Positions 45,291 through 53,278 of a DNA stretch of 64,000 nt are shown piece by piece. Within the stretch, counting starts at the first letter, position 1. Every line of letters begins with the position of its first letter. This stretch comes from Allomuricauda ruestringensis DSM 13258 (GTDB lineage Bacteria > Bacteroidota > Bacteroidia > Flavobacteriales > Flavobacteriaceae): contig NC_015945.1 in NCBI RefSeq assembly GCF_000224085.1, positions 1,375,501 to 1,439,500 on the forward strand, in the 5' to 3' direction. The notes beneath the pieces were generated by a model. That model searched no databases, was not told where the DNA came from, and saw only the letters and a list, made by a program, of their open reading frames with translations. Made by a program: the position numbers and the translations under genes.

Positions 45291-45434
45291 GGTGTTGTTT
45301 CTTCGGTTCGTTTTTCAATCCATATACCGCTTTCATCAAACCAAATACGGCAATTATCAAATGTCCTCACATTAATCGTCCGATATTTACTAATTTTCCT
45401 TTGGATAGCCGTTACAGCTCTTTTTTAACAAATA

Positions 45435-46391
45435 ATGCCTATGGCAAAAATTGAACGGGAAGATATACAGACCATAAGCCAGCACAGTAATTGGTCAAAA
45501 AGTGGGGTCTCTAAGACCTTGCTCCGCCATATTTATCCCGATAAGACCGCTTGGCAGCGTTTTTTAGCGCTGCTGTTCCTGGGCCTGGGCCTTTCCTTTT
45601 GTATTGCCGGTATTATTTTCTTCTTCGCCTTTAACTGGTCGCAGATGCACAAGTTCTTTAAACTTGGCCTCGTTGAGGCGCTTATTGTTTTGGTTTTTTT
45701 GTCCATCTATTTTTTTAGGGCAAAGCCTTTTGTCAAAAAAGCATTGCTTACCGTGGCCTCTGTTCTTGTTGGTGTTCTTTACGCTGTTTTTGGGCAAGTA
45801 TACCAAACCGGGGCCAACGCATACGATCTTTTTCTTGTTTGGACCTTGTTCATTACTGTTTGGGCAGTTATTTCCAATTTTTCCCTGTTGTGGTTGGTTT
45901 ATATTGCGCTCATCAACATAACCCTTGTGCTTTATGCCGCACAGGTGTCCCTTACTTGGGATGCCATGTTTCTCTCCATCTTGCTTTTTGGCGTGAACAC
46001 CCTATTTTCTGTACTTTTTATTGCACTGCCCAAACTAACAAGGCTAAAGGCATATCCAACCTGGTTTACCAATGTTTTGATTTTGGCGGCAACAACCATT
46101 GGCACAATAGGAGTGTCCGGCGGTATCATGGAAAAGAAAGACATTTCCTTTTATGTGCTGTTGGTCTTTGTTTTTTTATTTTTTTGCTCAGGCCTATGGT
46201 ATGGGAAAATAACGCGAAACCTATTCTATCTGTCCGTCATTCCCTTTGGCGTCATCATCGTTTTTTGTGCTTTTCTCCTCAATATTTCTGAAGATGCGGG
46301 CATGCTATTTGTCATTGGCCTATTCATTATCGCCAGCATATCCTTATTGATAAAAACCTTATTGAACCTTCAAAAAAAATGGACAGGATAG
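45435..46391 (+). CDS. DUF2157 membrane protein
   Basis: A 318-residue integral membrane protein: a soluble N-terminus of about 45 residues (MAKIEREDIQTISQHSNW), then about nine helices starting at FLALLFLGLGLSFCIAGIIFFFAFNW, the segment by which DUF2157 is recognised. Translation may start at ATG 45435 or 45441. The gene overlaps the following DUF4401 gene by 13 bp. DUF2157, DUF4401 and GDYXXLXY proteins travel together in many Gram-negative bacteria; the function of the trio is not known to me. The gene is 144 bp downstream of the S41 peptidase gene. Confidence 0.88.
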   Translation: MPMAKIEREDIQTISQHSNWSKSGVSKTLLRHIYPDKTAWQRFLALLFLGLGLSFCIAGIIFFFAFNWSQMHKFFKLGLVEALIVLVFLSIYFFRAKPFVKKALLTVASVLVGVLYAVFGQVYQTGANAYDLFLVWTLFITVWAVISNFSLLWLVYIALINITLVLYAAQVSLTWDAMFLSILLFGVNTLFSVLFIALPKLTRLKAYPTWFTNVLILAATTIGTIGVSGGIMEKKDISFYVLLVFVFLFFCSGLWYGKITRNLFYLSVIPFGVIIVFCAFLLNISEDAGMLFVIGLFIIASISLLIKTLLNLQKKWTG

Positions 46392-47458
46392 AAAATATAA
46401 AAAAACTGTTGAATACCGTACGCTCCTCGGAAGGAAGCGGATTTACTTACGATGAAGGTAAAATCCTTGCCAATTATCACAATAAAAAAGGGGAGAAATC
46501 CAGTTTGGCCATAAAAATCCTTTCGGCTCTTGGAGGTATTTTGGCCTCCTCTGCTTTTATCGTGGTTTTGTTCCTTCTCGATGTTTTAGATTCTGAATGG
46601 AGCTCCATAATCTTGGGTATCGTGCTTATTGGAACAGCCATTGGCATCAACAAAAAATATGAAACATTGATTATTGATACGTTTAGTGTGTCCATTTATG
46701 TGCTCGGGCTTATTCTTTTTATTTTGGGCATGGCAATGCATCATAACGTGCAGGAAGGACATATTGCGTTTTTAATCGTTCTAATTGCCCTGAGCAGCCT
46801 GTTCTTTACCCAAAACTATGTTATCTCTTTTATTTCCGTCCTCGCCATTGGTGCTTCTTTTTTGTTCTTGATCATTTCATACCACATCCCCGATGCCATA
46901 CACGGCTATGTACTGTTTTACGCGACTGCCCTTTCGTATTGTTTTTTAAACGAGGCTTCCTTTTTGACCGCTCATCCCAAATTGGCAAAATTATATGGCC
47001 CCTTACGCATTGGGCTTATTTTTTCCTTGCTTTTTGGACTCGTTGTCATTGGCAAGAACGGGCTTGTTCCCATATCCAAAAATTTGATTTGGATGTCTTC
47101 CGTTGCTTCCTTTTTCTTTATCTTATACTTGGCCTCCCACGTTTTAAGAACACTACAGGTACGGTCAACAAAGAACAAATGGGCTGCCTATGTGCTGTGC
47201 TTTCTTACACTTTTGCCCACACTTTTTGCTCCCGCTATTTCCGGAGCCCTGCTTATAGTTCTTTTAAGCTTTTTGGTAAACCATAAAACTGGTTTGGGGG
47301 TGGGAATCGTAGCCTTGGTTTACTTTGTGTCGCAGTATTATTATGACCTTAACCTAAGTTTATTGACAAAATCCATTGTTCTGTTTTCATCAGGAGTGGT
47401 GTTCCTTGTTTTTTATCTGTTCTTCACTAAAAAAACCAAAACCCATGAAAAAGTATAG
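46379..47458 (+). CDS. DUF4401 membrane protein
   Basis: The 359-residue protein has a soluble head (MDRIENIKKLLNTVRSSEG, residues 1-40) and about ten hydrophobic helices, first SALGGILASSAFIVVLFLL. This fits DUF4401, the regular companion of DUF2157. Overlaps of 13 bp upstream and 14 bp downstream indicate one translationally coupled operon. Helices such as FVSQYYYDLNLSLL near the C-terminus are shared with DUF2157-type folds, which suggests the two are distant relatives forming a complex (inference). No catalytic motif is apparent. Confidence 0.88.
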   Translation: MDRIENIKKLLNTVRSSEGSGFTYDEGKILANYHNKKGEKSSLAIKILSALGGILASSAFIVVLFLLDVLDSEWSSIILGIVLIGTAIGINKKYETLIIDTFSVSIYVLGLILFILGMAMHHNVQEGHIAFLIVLIALSSLFFTQNYVISFISVLAIGASFLFLIISYHIPDAIHGYVLFYATALSYCFLNEASFLTAHPKLAKLYGPLRIGLIFSLLFGLVVIGKNGLVPISKNLIWMSSVASFFFILYLASHVLRTLQVRSTKNKWAAYVLCFLTLLPTLFAPAISGALLIVLLSFLVNHKTGLGVGIVALVYFVSQYYYDLNLSLLTKSIVLFSSGVVFLVFYLFFTKKTKTHEKV

Positions 47459-47933
47459 CTGGATCATCATACTCCTAAACCTTTTTCTTTTTTTGGGGTT
47501 TTTTAATTATTCCGTCTTCCAAAAGGAAAAACTATTAGATCATGGAAATTTGGTGTTCATGGAACTGGCCCCGGTCGACCCCAGGTCTTTGATTCAAGGT
47601 GATTACATGCACCTGCAATATAAATTGGCAAGCGAAATGGTCCTCGACAGTATTCCACCACGCGGTTTATGTGCCATTGAGCCAAATGCTGATGGGGTAG
47701 CACAAAAAATCAGGGTTTTACGTGATAACAATGCTATTGGCAAAAATGAACGTATCATTAAATATTCCGCAAAAAAATGGTGGGGCATACGCATTGGTGC
47801 AGAATCTTATTTTTTTCAAGAAGGGGAAGCGGAAAAGTATGAAAACGCCAAATACGGCGGCCTGAAGGTAGATGCTCAAGGAAACAGCATCTTGATAGGT
47901 TTATATGATGATACACTAAAAAAAATAGAATAA
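47445..47933 (+). CDS. GDYXXLXY-domain membrane protein
   Basis: The ATG at 47445 is used because a typical membrane anchor follows at once (YSWIIILLNLFLFLGFFNYSVF, shown here only in part as residues 3-24). The 162-residue protein carries the family signature GDYMHLQY (about residues 51-58) and a later KWWGIRIGAESYFFQEG. One helix anchors a periplasmic domain of about 135 residues. It is the third member of the DUF2157-DUF4401-GDYXXLXY operon, overlapping the second by 14 bp. Function unknown; the conserved trio argues for a single envelope complex. Confidence 0.88.
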   Translation: MKKYSWIIILLNLFLFLGFFNYSVFQKEKLLDHGNLVFMELAPVDPRSLIQGDYMHLQYKLASEMVLDSIPPRGLCAIEPNADGVAQKIRVLRDNNAIGKNERIIKYSAKKWWGIRIGAESYFFQEGEAEKYENAKYGGLKVDAQGNSILIGLYDDTLKKIE

Positions 47934-47948
47934 ACCCTATTTTTGGGC

Positions 47949-49196
47949 ATGCAAAAACTCAAAGTGTGTGAACTTTTTGCCGGAGTTGGCGGTTTTCGGT
48001 TGGGGTTGGAAAATACAGGGCACTACAAAGTAGTGTGGAGCAACCAATGGGAGCCCGCTACCAAAATGCAGCATGCTTCTTTGGTTTATGAAGCGCGGTT
48101 TGGAACAGGGAATCACTCCAACACCAATATTGAAAATGTAGAAACTTCCGAAATTCCCGACCACGATATGCTCGTTGGTGGGTTTCCCTGTCAAGATTAT
48201 TCTGTGGCCACATCTTTGAAAAACTCAAAGGGGCTTATTGGTAAAAAGGGCGTGCTGTGGTGGTCCATCCATCGAATTCTTTCCGAGAAAACGAACAAAC
48301 CAAAATATCTTTTTTTGGAAAATGTGGATCGCCTGTTAAAATCCCCTTCTTCCCAAAGGGGTCGCGATTTTGCCGTGATGCTCCGTAGTTTATCGAATTT
48401 GGGTTATGCTGTGGAATGGCACGTAATAAATGCGGCGGAATATGGAATGCCACAGCGCCGAAGGCGCGTTTTTTTTATGGCGTATTTAAAGGGTACTCCT
48501 TTTTTTAAAAAGCTCCTAAAATCCCACCCAAAAGATTGGATTTTGAAAGAAGGAACTATTTCTGCTGCCTTTCCGGTCGACCAAACAGCTCAAAATTTGG
48601 TTTCTTTTGATTTGGAAGAAGATTTAGTGGCCTTGTCCCATAATTTCAATACAGAAAAAGGCCTTTCCCCATTTTTAAACTCCGGTGTTTGTGTTAATGG
48701 TAAAGTATCTACCCTAAAAACAGTTCCTTCTTACGATGGAAAAAGAACGATACTCTCCGATATTTTGGAAAATGGTTCCATTCCTTCGGAATATTATATT
48801 GATGATGCCGATTTGCCCAAATGGGAATATTTAAAGGGCGGCAAAAAAGAAATACGAAAGACCAAAGCTGGTTTTGAATACAATTACAGCGAGGGAAGCA
48901 TGGTTTTTCCCGATGCACTTGATCAACCTTCCAGAACCATAATAACCGGCGAGGGCGGTAAATCCCCTTCCCGGTTTAAGCACGTGGTCCAAACCTCCAA
49001 GGGACTGCGAAGACTTTTACCTGTTGAATTGGAACGGTTGAACATGTTTCCGGATAATCACACTCAGTTAAATGGCATTTCGGATGCCAAACGTGCCTTT
49101 TTTATGGGCAACGCTCTTGTGGTGGGAATTGTGGAACAAGTAGGTGCTTCCCTGTTCCGAAAAATATCCGAATTTGAAAAGCAAGTTCAAAGCTGA
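47949..49196 (+). CDS. DNA cytosine-5 methyltransferase (type II restriction-modification)
   Basis: ATG 47949 is the start; a TTG two codons earlier is possible. The 415-residue enzyme shows the C5-MTase motifs in order: I LFAGVGGFRLGLE, IV GGFPCQDYSVA with the catalytic cysteine, VI FLENVDRLLKSP, VIII PQRRRRVFFMAYL, then a target recognition region of about 140 residues, IX (SRTIITGEGG) and X GNALVVGIVEQV. It transfers a methyl group from S-adenosylmethionine to C5 of cytosine in its recognition site. The next gene overlaps it and is probably the cognate endonuclease. It follows the membrane trio by 15 bp without an obvious terminator. Confidence 0.94.
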   Translation: MQKLKVCELFAGVGGFRLGLENTGHYKVVWSNQWEPATKMQHASLVYEARFGTGNHSNTNIENVETSEIPDHDMLVGGFPCQDYSVATSLKNSKGLIGKKGVLWWSIHRILSEKTNKPKYLFLENVDRLLKSPSSQRGRDFAVMLRSLSNLGYAVEWHVINAAEYGMPQRRRRVFFMAYLKGTPFFKKLLKSHPKDWILKEGTISAAFPVDQTAQNLVSFDLEEDLVALSHNFNTEKGLSPFLNSGVCVNGKVSTLKTVPSYDGKRTILSDILENGSIPSEYYIDDADLPKWEYLKGGKKEIRKTKAGFEYNYSEGSMVFPDALDQPSRTIITGEGGKSPSRFKHVVQTSKGLRRLLPVELERLNMFPDNHTQLNGISDAKRAFFMGNALVVGIVEQVGASLFRKISEFEKQVQS

Positions 49197-49782
49197 TCTA
49201 TCCAAAGAAAAACAATTAATCCCTTTACTGGATTCTTATTACCAAAAACACTTGATGCATTACTGTTTTGAGCGGGTTTTCCATCTTAAAAAACAAATGC
49301 AGGGCATAGACCTTATCCTAAAGGATAAACATTTAGAAAAGCAATTTTTAGTGGATGAAAAAGCGCAACTGGATTATGTAAATGAAAGCTTGCCCACATT
49401 TGCCTTTGAGCTGTTTTACCAAAAGAATGGCATTCAAAAACAGGGATGGTTGTTCGATGCTTCCAAAAAAACAGAGTTTTATGCTTTGGTCACCGGTATT
49501 TACTCGGATGAAGATGGTGTTTTTACCTCTTGCAACATCACTTTTGTGAATCGGGAGAAATTGATTCAACACATAGAGGAAGTAGGATTATCGCAAAAGC
49601 ACCTGGAGGGAATCATTTCTAAAAACCAGAACATACACGGTAAACTGAATTTAGAACAACTAAACCCGAAAAGCGAAGGATATCTCTTCTTTTCCACAAA
49701 AAACAAGGCGGAAAAGCCTGTAAACCTCATCTTAAAACTAGACTATTTAATAATGATTGGTGTAGCGAAAAGGTTGGTTTGA
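49174..49782 (+). CDS. Putative type II restriction endonuclease (PD-(D/E)XK-like)
   Basis: The start is uncertain: TTG 49174 (overlap 23 bp) or GTG 49144 (overlap 53 bp) with the methyltransferase gene. No ATG is near. About 202 residues. The segment GIDLILKDK ... FLVDEKAQLDYVNESLPTF resembles a PD-(D/E)XK core, with the Asp of GID and the D/E-x-K of DEKAQ, followed by the basic strand. Overlap with a cytosine-5 methyltransferase on the same strand is typical for restriction-modification pairs. I do not recognise the exact endonuclease family, so specificity and activity are open. Confidence 0.65.
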   Translation: MKSKFKADLSKEKQLIPLLDSYYQKHLMHYCFERVFHLKKQMQGIDLILKDKHLEKQFLVDEKAQLDYVNESLPTFAFELFYQKNGIQKQGWLFDASKKTEFYALVTGIYSDEDGVFTSCNITFVNREKLIQHIEEVGLSQKHLEGIISKNQNIHGKLNLEQLNPKSEGYLFFSTKNKAEKPVNLILKLDYLIMIGVAKRLV

Positions 49783-49824
49783 TATTTTAAATAAGAATCA
49801 TCTTTTATTATTATCTTTCAAAAT

Positions 49825-50685
49825 ATGAGAGGTTTACATTCATTCATCATTTGTACGCTATTTATTGTCCTTGTTTTATTCTCTTGTAAATCTATGATTC
49901 AAAATGATTATTCTTTGGTACTCGATGATGATGAAATATGGGTTGAGCAATTTGATAGTACTAATTTAGATACTAGTAGATATAACCATAACAACATTGT
50001 TTTTAAGGAGAACATATCATTTATCTATTCCTTTAAACACTTCACTAAAGACAATCAAAGACTTTCTTTTAAATATATTGATAGTATTTCTGATTGGAAA
50101 TTTGTCCCTTATTCCAATAAAAAAGATGGTCTCTTTGAAAAAGTAAGCATTACGGTGATGAAAGGTTTGGAACCCATGTTAAGAGGTCTACCAGATTATA
50201 ACCAGACAGTTTTATCTTATTCATATCTAACCCATAATGATTTTGCTCCCTACGGCAGCACATCTGGTGTAATTGAAAATGAAAAAAATATTTGGATGCA
50301 CCCACCCCGGGACAAATACTTTAAAATATTGGAGTTAAATCCTTTTCCATACATAAAAGCACCGTACAAGGTCGGAAACACATGGGCCTGGTCATTATCA
50401 ATAGGTGATATTTGGTCCGATTCAAGATGGTTGGCTTGGAATGGCATAGTTGAAAACAGCTATGAATATGAAATCATTAAAAAGTCTAGATTAGACACTT
50501 TTTTTGGTAATTTGAAGTGTTTTGTAATACGATCAAAGGCAACCAGTAGATTGGGCGAAACAAAATTGACGTCTTACTTTCATAAAAAATATGGTTTTGT
50601 TCGTTTGGATTATCAGAATATCGATGGCAGTAGAACAGTTTTGGAATTAATAGATATTGTTAATCTTAACAAAAGTTTGAATTAA
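49825..50685 (+). CDS. Hypothetical lipoprotein
   Basis: A 286-residue protein with a lipoprotein signal (IICTLFIVLVLFSCKSMI, cysteine 21). The mature part is rich in Trp, Tyr and Asn (SRWLAWNGIVENSYEYEI, GNTWAWSLSIGDIW) and has a mixed beta look; KSRLDTFFGNLKCFVIRSKATSRLG followed by YFHKKYGFVRLDYQNIDG resembles the C-terminal part of DUF-type lipoproteins of flavobacteria, with no assigned function. The AT content is higher than in the flanking genes. It lies between the restriction-modification pair and a convergent acetyltransferase gene, 42 bp after the former. Confidence 0.65.
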   Translation: MRGLHSFIICTLFIVLVLFSCKSMIQNDYSLVLDDDEIWVEQFDSTNLDTSRYNHNNIVFKENISFIYSFKHFTKDNQRLSFKYIDSISDWKFVPYSNKKDGLFEKVSITVMKGLEPMLRGLPDYNQTVLSYSYLTHNDFAPYGSTSGVIENEKNIWMHPPRDKYFKILELNPFPYIKAPYKVGNTWAWSLSIGDIWSDSRWLAWNGIVENSYEYEIIKKSRLDTFFGNLKCFVIRSKATSRLGETKLTSYFHKKYGFVRLDYQNIDGSRTVLELIDIVNLNKSLN

Positions 50686-50740
50686 CTATTAATATTGTCA
50701 TTCCTGTAGGCAGAAATCCATTACTAAGAATATAGAGGAA

Positions 50741-50867
50741 GGTTTATAAAAAGCAACAAAAAGTTTGAATTTGTCAGTTCGAGCGCAGTCGAGAACCTGA
50801 ATTTATGTTGATAATCAATGGGTTTCGACTGCGCTCAACCTGACAGATAACGAGCTTTTTATAAACC
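50741..50867. repeat. Compound nested palindrome between convergent genes
   Basis: Outer arms GGTTTATAAAAAGC (50741-50754) and GCTTTTTATAAACC (50854-50867) are perfect inverted repeats. Inside lies a second inverted repeat, TGTCAGTTCGAGCGCAGTCG (from 50772) against its partner 50821-50845. The outer pair could be a bidirectional terminator; the inner pair is a REP-like unit of the family also seen at 43100-43144. Confidence 0.8.
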
Positions 50868-50884
50868 CTCCACATAAATGTTTT

Positions 50885-51325
50885 TCATTCTTTCAACATT
50901 CTTCTATGCGGAATACCATCTTCCAAATATTCTTCGCCAAAGGCATTAAAACCTAGTTCTGTATAAAACTTTAATAGATAGGATTGCGCGGAAATTTCTA
51001 TCGCTTTGTGCGGAAATCTTTGATAAATAGCAGCTAACGAAGCCTGCATAATCTGTTTGCCCAGTCCATATTTGCGTTGATTTTTGCTCACAACTACCCG
51101 GCCTATACTTACATTATCAAAATAATCCCCAGGTTTAAAAATTCGTGTGTAAGCTACTACTTCATCATTTTTAATACCGATAACATGTAGTGCTTTTTGA
51201 TCTTTGTTGTCCACATCTTGATACACACAGTCCTGTTCCACCACAAAAACCTCGCTGCGAAGACGTAAAATTTGGTAGAGTTCTTTGGTGGAGAGCTCTT
51301 CAAAGGTTTTTACCAATACTTCCAT
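50885..51325 (-). CDS. elaA: GNAT-family acetyltransferase (ElaA-like)
   Basis: ATG 51325 is chosen: it overlaps the stop of the preceding CDF gene by one base (TAATG) and gives MEVLVKTFEELSTKELYQIL, the usual start; an in-frame upstream ATG at 51358 would lie inside that gene. The 146 residues follow ElaA: LRSEVFVVEQDCVYQDVDNKD, acetyl-CoA binding strand SIGRVVVSKNQRKYGLGKQIM and IEISAQSYLLKFYTELGF, ending EDGIPHRRMLKE. It likely acetylates a small molecule or protein amine; the substrate is unknown. Translationally coupled with the CDF exporter gene. Confidence 0.9.
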   Translation of the reverse strand: MEVLVKTFEELSTKELYQILRLRSEVFVVEQDCVYQDVDNKDQKALHVIGIKNDEVVAYTRIFKPGDYFDNVSIGRVVVSKNQRKYGLGKQIMQASLAAIYQRFPHKAIEISAQSYLLKFYTELGFNAFGEEYLEDGIPHRRMLKE

Positions 51326-52248
51326 TAATCCTGAACTATTACATTTTTGGAATCGCACTTATCAAATTCCGGTTGAATATTTACATGGTTGATACCGTGT
51401 TTGTGATAGACGTGTTCTTCTATTTTTTCTAAAATTGCATCGAATTCAGAAAGTCGAATATCGTTCTTAAAGTCGATGTGGGCCTCCATGTGGACTTCGT
51501 CTTCATTGAGTTGCCAAATGTGCACATGGTGTACATTTTTTACCGGCTCTATGGTACATATAGATTCCACAATATCCTGTATGACCACAGACTTTGGGGT
51601 AAAAAGCATCAATACTTTGGTCGATTCCTTCAAAAGGTCATACCCCATATAGATCAAATAAATACCAATGATCATGGTCAATATGGCATCTACCCAATAA
51701 ATCTGAAAATATTTCATCAAAATACCACCAATCAAAACGGCTACGGAGGCCATCATATCCGTAAGTAAGTGCAGGTAGGCGGATTTCATATTCATGTTGT
51801 GTTCGGAATCCTTTTTCAATAACAACACGCTAAAGCCGTTGCCTAAAATGGCAATCAACGCAAGCCAAATTACGAGATTTGATTCGATTACTTGGGGATC
51901 AAGCAACCTTTCAACAGCTTCTTTCATTAAAATTATGGCCACAACCACAAGGGTTGCTGCATTTATAAATGCGGCCAATATCTCTGCTCGTTTATACCCA
52001 AATGTTTTGTGGCTGGATGCTTTCCTTTGACCCAATCTCCTGGCACCATAACTGATCATTAAAGAGAGTACATCGCTAAAATTGTGAAGTGCATCGGACA
52101 AGAGTGCCAAACTACCCGAGAGCAATCCCCCAATAATTTGGGCCAATGTAATACCTATGTTAAGAACAATGGATATGAGCAAGTTTCTCCCTTTTAGGTC
52201 GGGATGTGCATGCGAATGTCCATGATGGTGGTGATGGTTGTGACCCAT
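51325..52248 (-). CDS. Cation diffusion facilitator (Zn2+/Co2+/Cd2+ exporter, CzcD-like)
   Basis: A 307-residue protein with a histidine-rich head (GHNHHHHHGHSHAHPD, residues 2-17), six membrane helices with the metal-site motifs in helices 2 and 5 (SDALHNFSDVLSL and YLHLLTDMMASVAVL, each H-x3-D), and the cytoplasmic dimerisation domain (about 215-300, VKNVHHVHIWQLNEDEVHMEAHIDF). It exports zinc and related metals in exchange for protons. Downstream is elaA, upstream rpiB is 5 bp away, so the three genes are probably one transcript from the promoter upstream of rpiB. Confidence 0.94.
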   Translation of the reverse strand: MGHNHHHHHGHSHAHPDLKGRNLLISIVLNIGITLAQIIGGLLSGSLALLSDALHNFSDVLSLMISYGARRLGQRKASSHKTFGYKRAEILAAFINAATLVVVAIILMKEAVERLLDPQVIESNLVIWLALIAILGNGFSVLLLKKDSEHNMNMKSAYLHLLTDMMASVAVLIGGILMKYFQIYWVDAILTMIIGIYLIYMGYDLLKESTKVLMLFTPKSVVIQDIVESICTIEPVKNVHHVHIWQLNEDEVHMEAHIDFKNDIRLSEFDAILEKIEEHVYHKHGINHVNIQPEFDKCDSKNVIVQD

Positions 52249-52253
52249 AGGGT

Positions 52254-52685
52254 TTATCTACAAGGAATTTTTTCGATTCTACGTTCGTGCCTTCCGCCCT
52301 GAAACTCGGTATTTAAAAAAGTTTCCACCATATCCAAAGCTTGGGGGAGTGATATAAATCGCGCTGGCAAGCTCAAAATATTGGCATCGTTGTGTTCCCT
52401 GGCCAATTGTGTTATTTCTTTGTTCCAGCAAAGTGCGCCACGAATATTTTTGTGTTTGTTAATGGTCATGGTGGCACCATTACCACTACCGCAAAGCACT
52501 ATACCAAAATCTACTTTCCCTTCGGCCACGTCGGTGGCTACGGGATGTGTAAAATCTGGATAATCTACACTATCCGTGCCGTCGGTGCCGTAATTTATAA
52601 TTTCAATTCCTTTGGATTTTAAAAGACCAATGATAGCTAATTTATAATCGGTTCCTGCGTGATCGTTTCCTATGGCAATTTTCAT
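52254..52685 (-). CDS. rpiB: Ribose-5-phosphate isomerase B
   Basis: The 143-residue enzyme starts MKIAIGNDHAGTDYKLAI and shows the catalytic cysteine in GIVLCGSGNGATM, followed by NKHKNIRGALCWNKEI and the phosphate loop arginines in the C-terminal AREHNDANILSLPARFI. It interconverts ribose 5-phosphate and ribulose 5-phosphate in the pentose phosphate pathway. It is the first gene of the rpiB-CDF-elaA group. A -7-like box TACCTTTG lies about 27 bp before its start. Confidence 0.96.
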   Translation of the reverse strand: MKIAIGNDHAGTDYKLAIIGLLKSKGIEIINYGTDGTDSVDYPDFTHPVATDVAEGKVDFGIVLCGSGNGATMTINKHKNIRGALCWNKEITQLAREHNDANILSLPARFISLPQALDMVETFLNTEFQGGRHERRIEKIPCR

Positions 52686-52711
52686 GGTTTTGTATTAAAA
52701 TGGGTACGTAA

Positions 52712-52719
52712 CAAAGGTA
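52712..52719 (-). promoter_or_regulatory. Bacteroidota-type -7 box upstream of rpiB
   Basis: TACCTTTG on the minus strand matches TAnnTTTG. A TTG at the ideal -33 distance was not found, so the promoter is only partly supported. Confidence 0.4.
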
Positions 52720-53270
52720 CAATATCTTTTAATGTTGTGCTGTTCATAAAAATGAGGAGATATTTTTATTGGGTTCAAATACAATCAATTAACAATATGC
52801 CCGTTTTGTTAACTATTTGCATAAAACTATTGGTAACGAAATTTTGTTTTTCAATAAAATCGATCAGTAGAAATAATTATTTAATGTTGAGGAAATATTC
52901 CATTAAAAATTAATCAACTGATATAAACCTTTTTTTGTGGGTAATTAACATTAAAAACACATTAACTTTTCAATAAATTGATGTTGATAAGGGTTATTAA
53001 AAACCGTGGATAAAAAATATAAATGGTTGATTCTTAATTTTATTGTTGTCTGACAAATTGTGAACAACATATTTTGATCGTTCAAAGCAACTTTTTCCCT
53101 AAAATTTTATTCCACATTTCAACGATCAATCATAATCATCATTTTAATTAAATTTTAAAAAGAAGAAAAAATATAATATTGATAATTGTTGATAAAGTTG
53201 ACTTTGTTTTGGATTACTCTTCCTTTCCTTGTTGGTCAAGGATTATAATTCGTATTTTTCAAAAAAATAA
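52720..53270. other. AT-rich intergenic region with DnaA-box-like sites, candidate replication origin
   Basis: This gap has no credible gene. It contains TGTGGGTAA (52936-52944), CGTGGATAA (53005-53013) and TGTGAACAA (53059-53067), each one mismatch from the DnaA box TGTGNATAA, followed by a very AT-rich tract (53140-53200) that could be an unwinding element. Genes on either side are divergent. dnaA is not in the window. The sites could be chance in AT-rich DNA, so the call is tentative. Confidence 0.35.
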
Positions 53271-53278
53271 GGACGTTA

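Noticed and set aside
50741..50867. CRISPR-like repeat unit
   Set aside because: The similarity is palindromic within one unit; there is no series of direct repeats with spacers and no cas gene.
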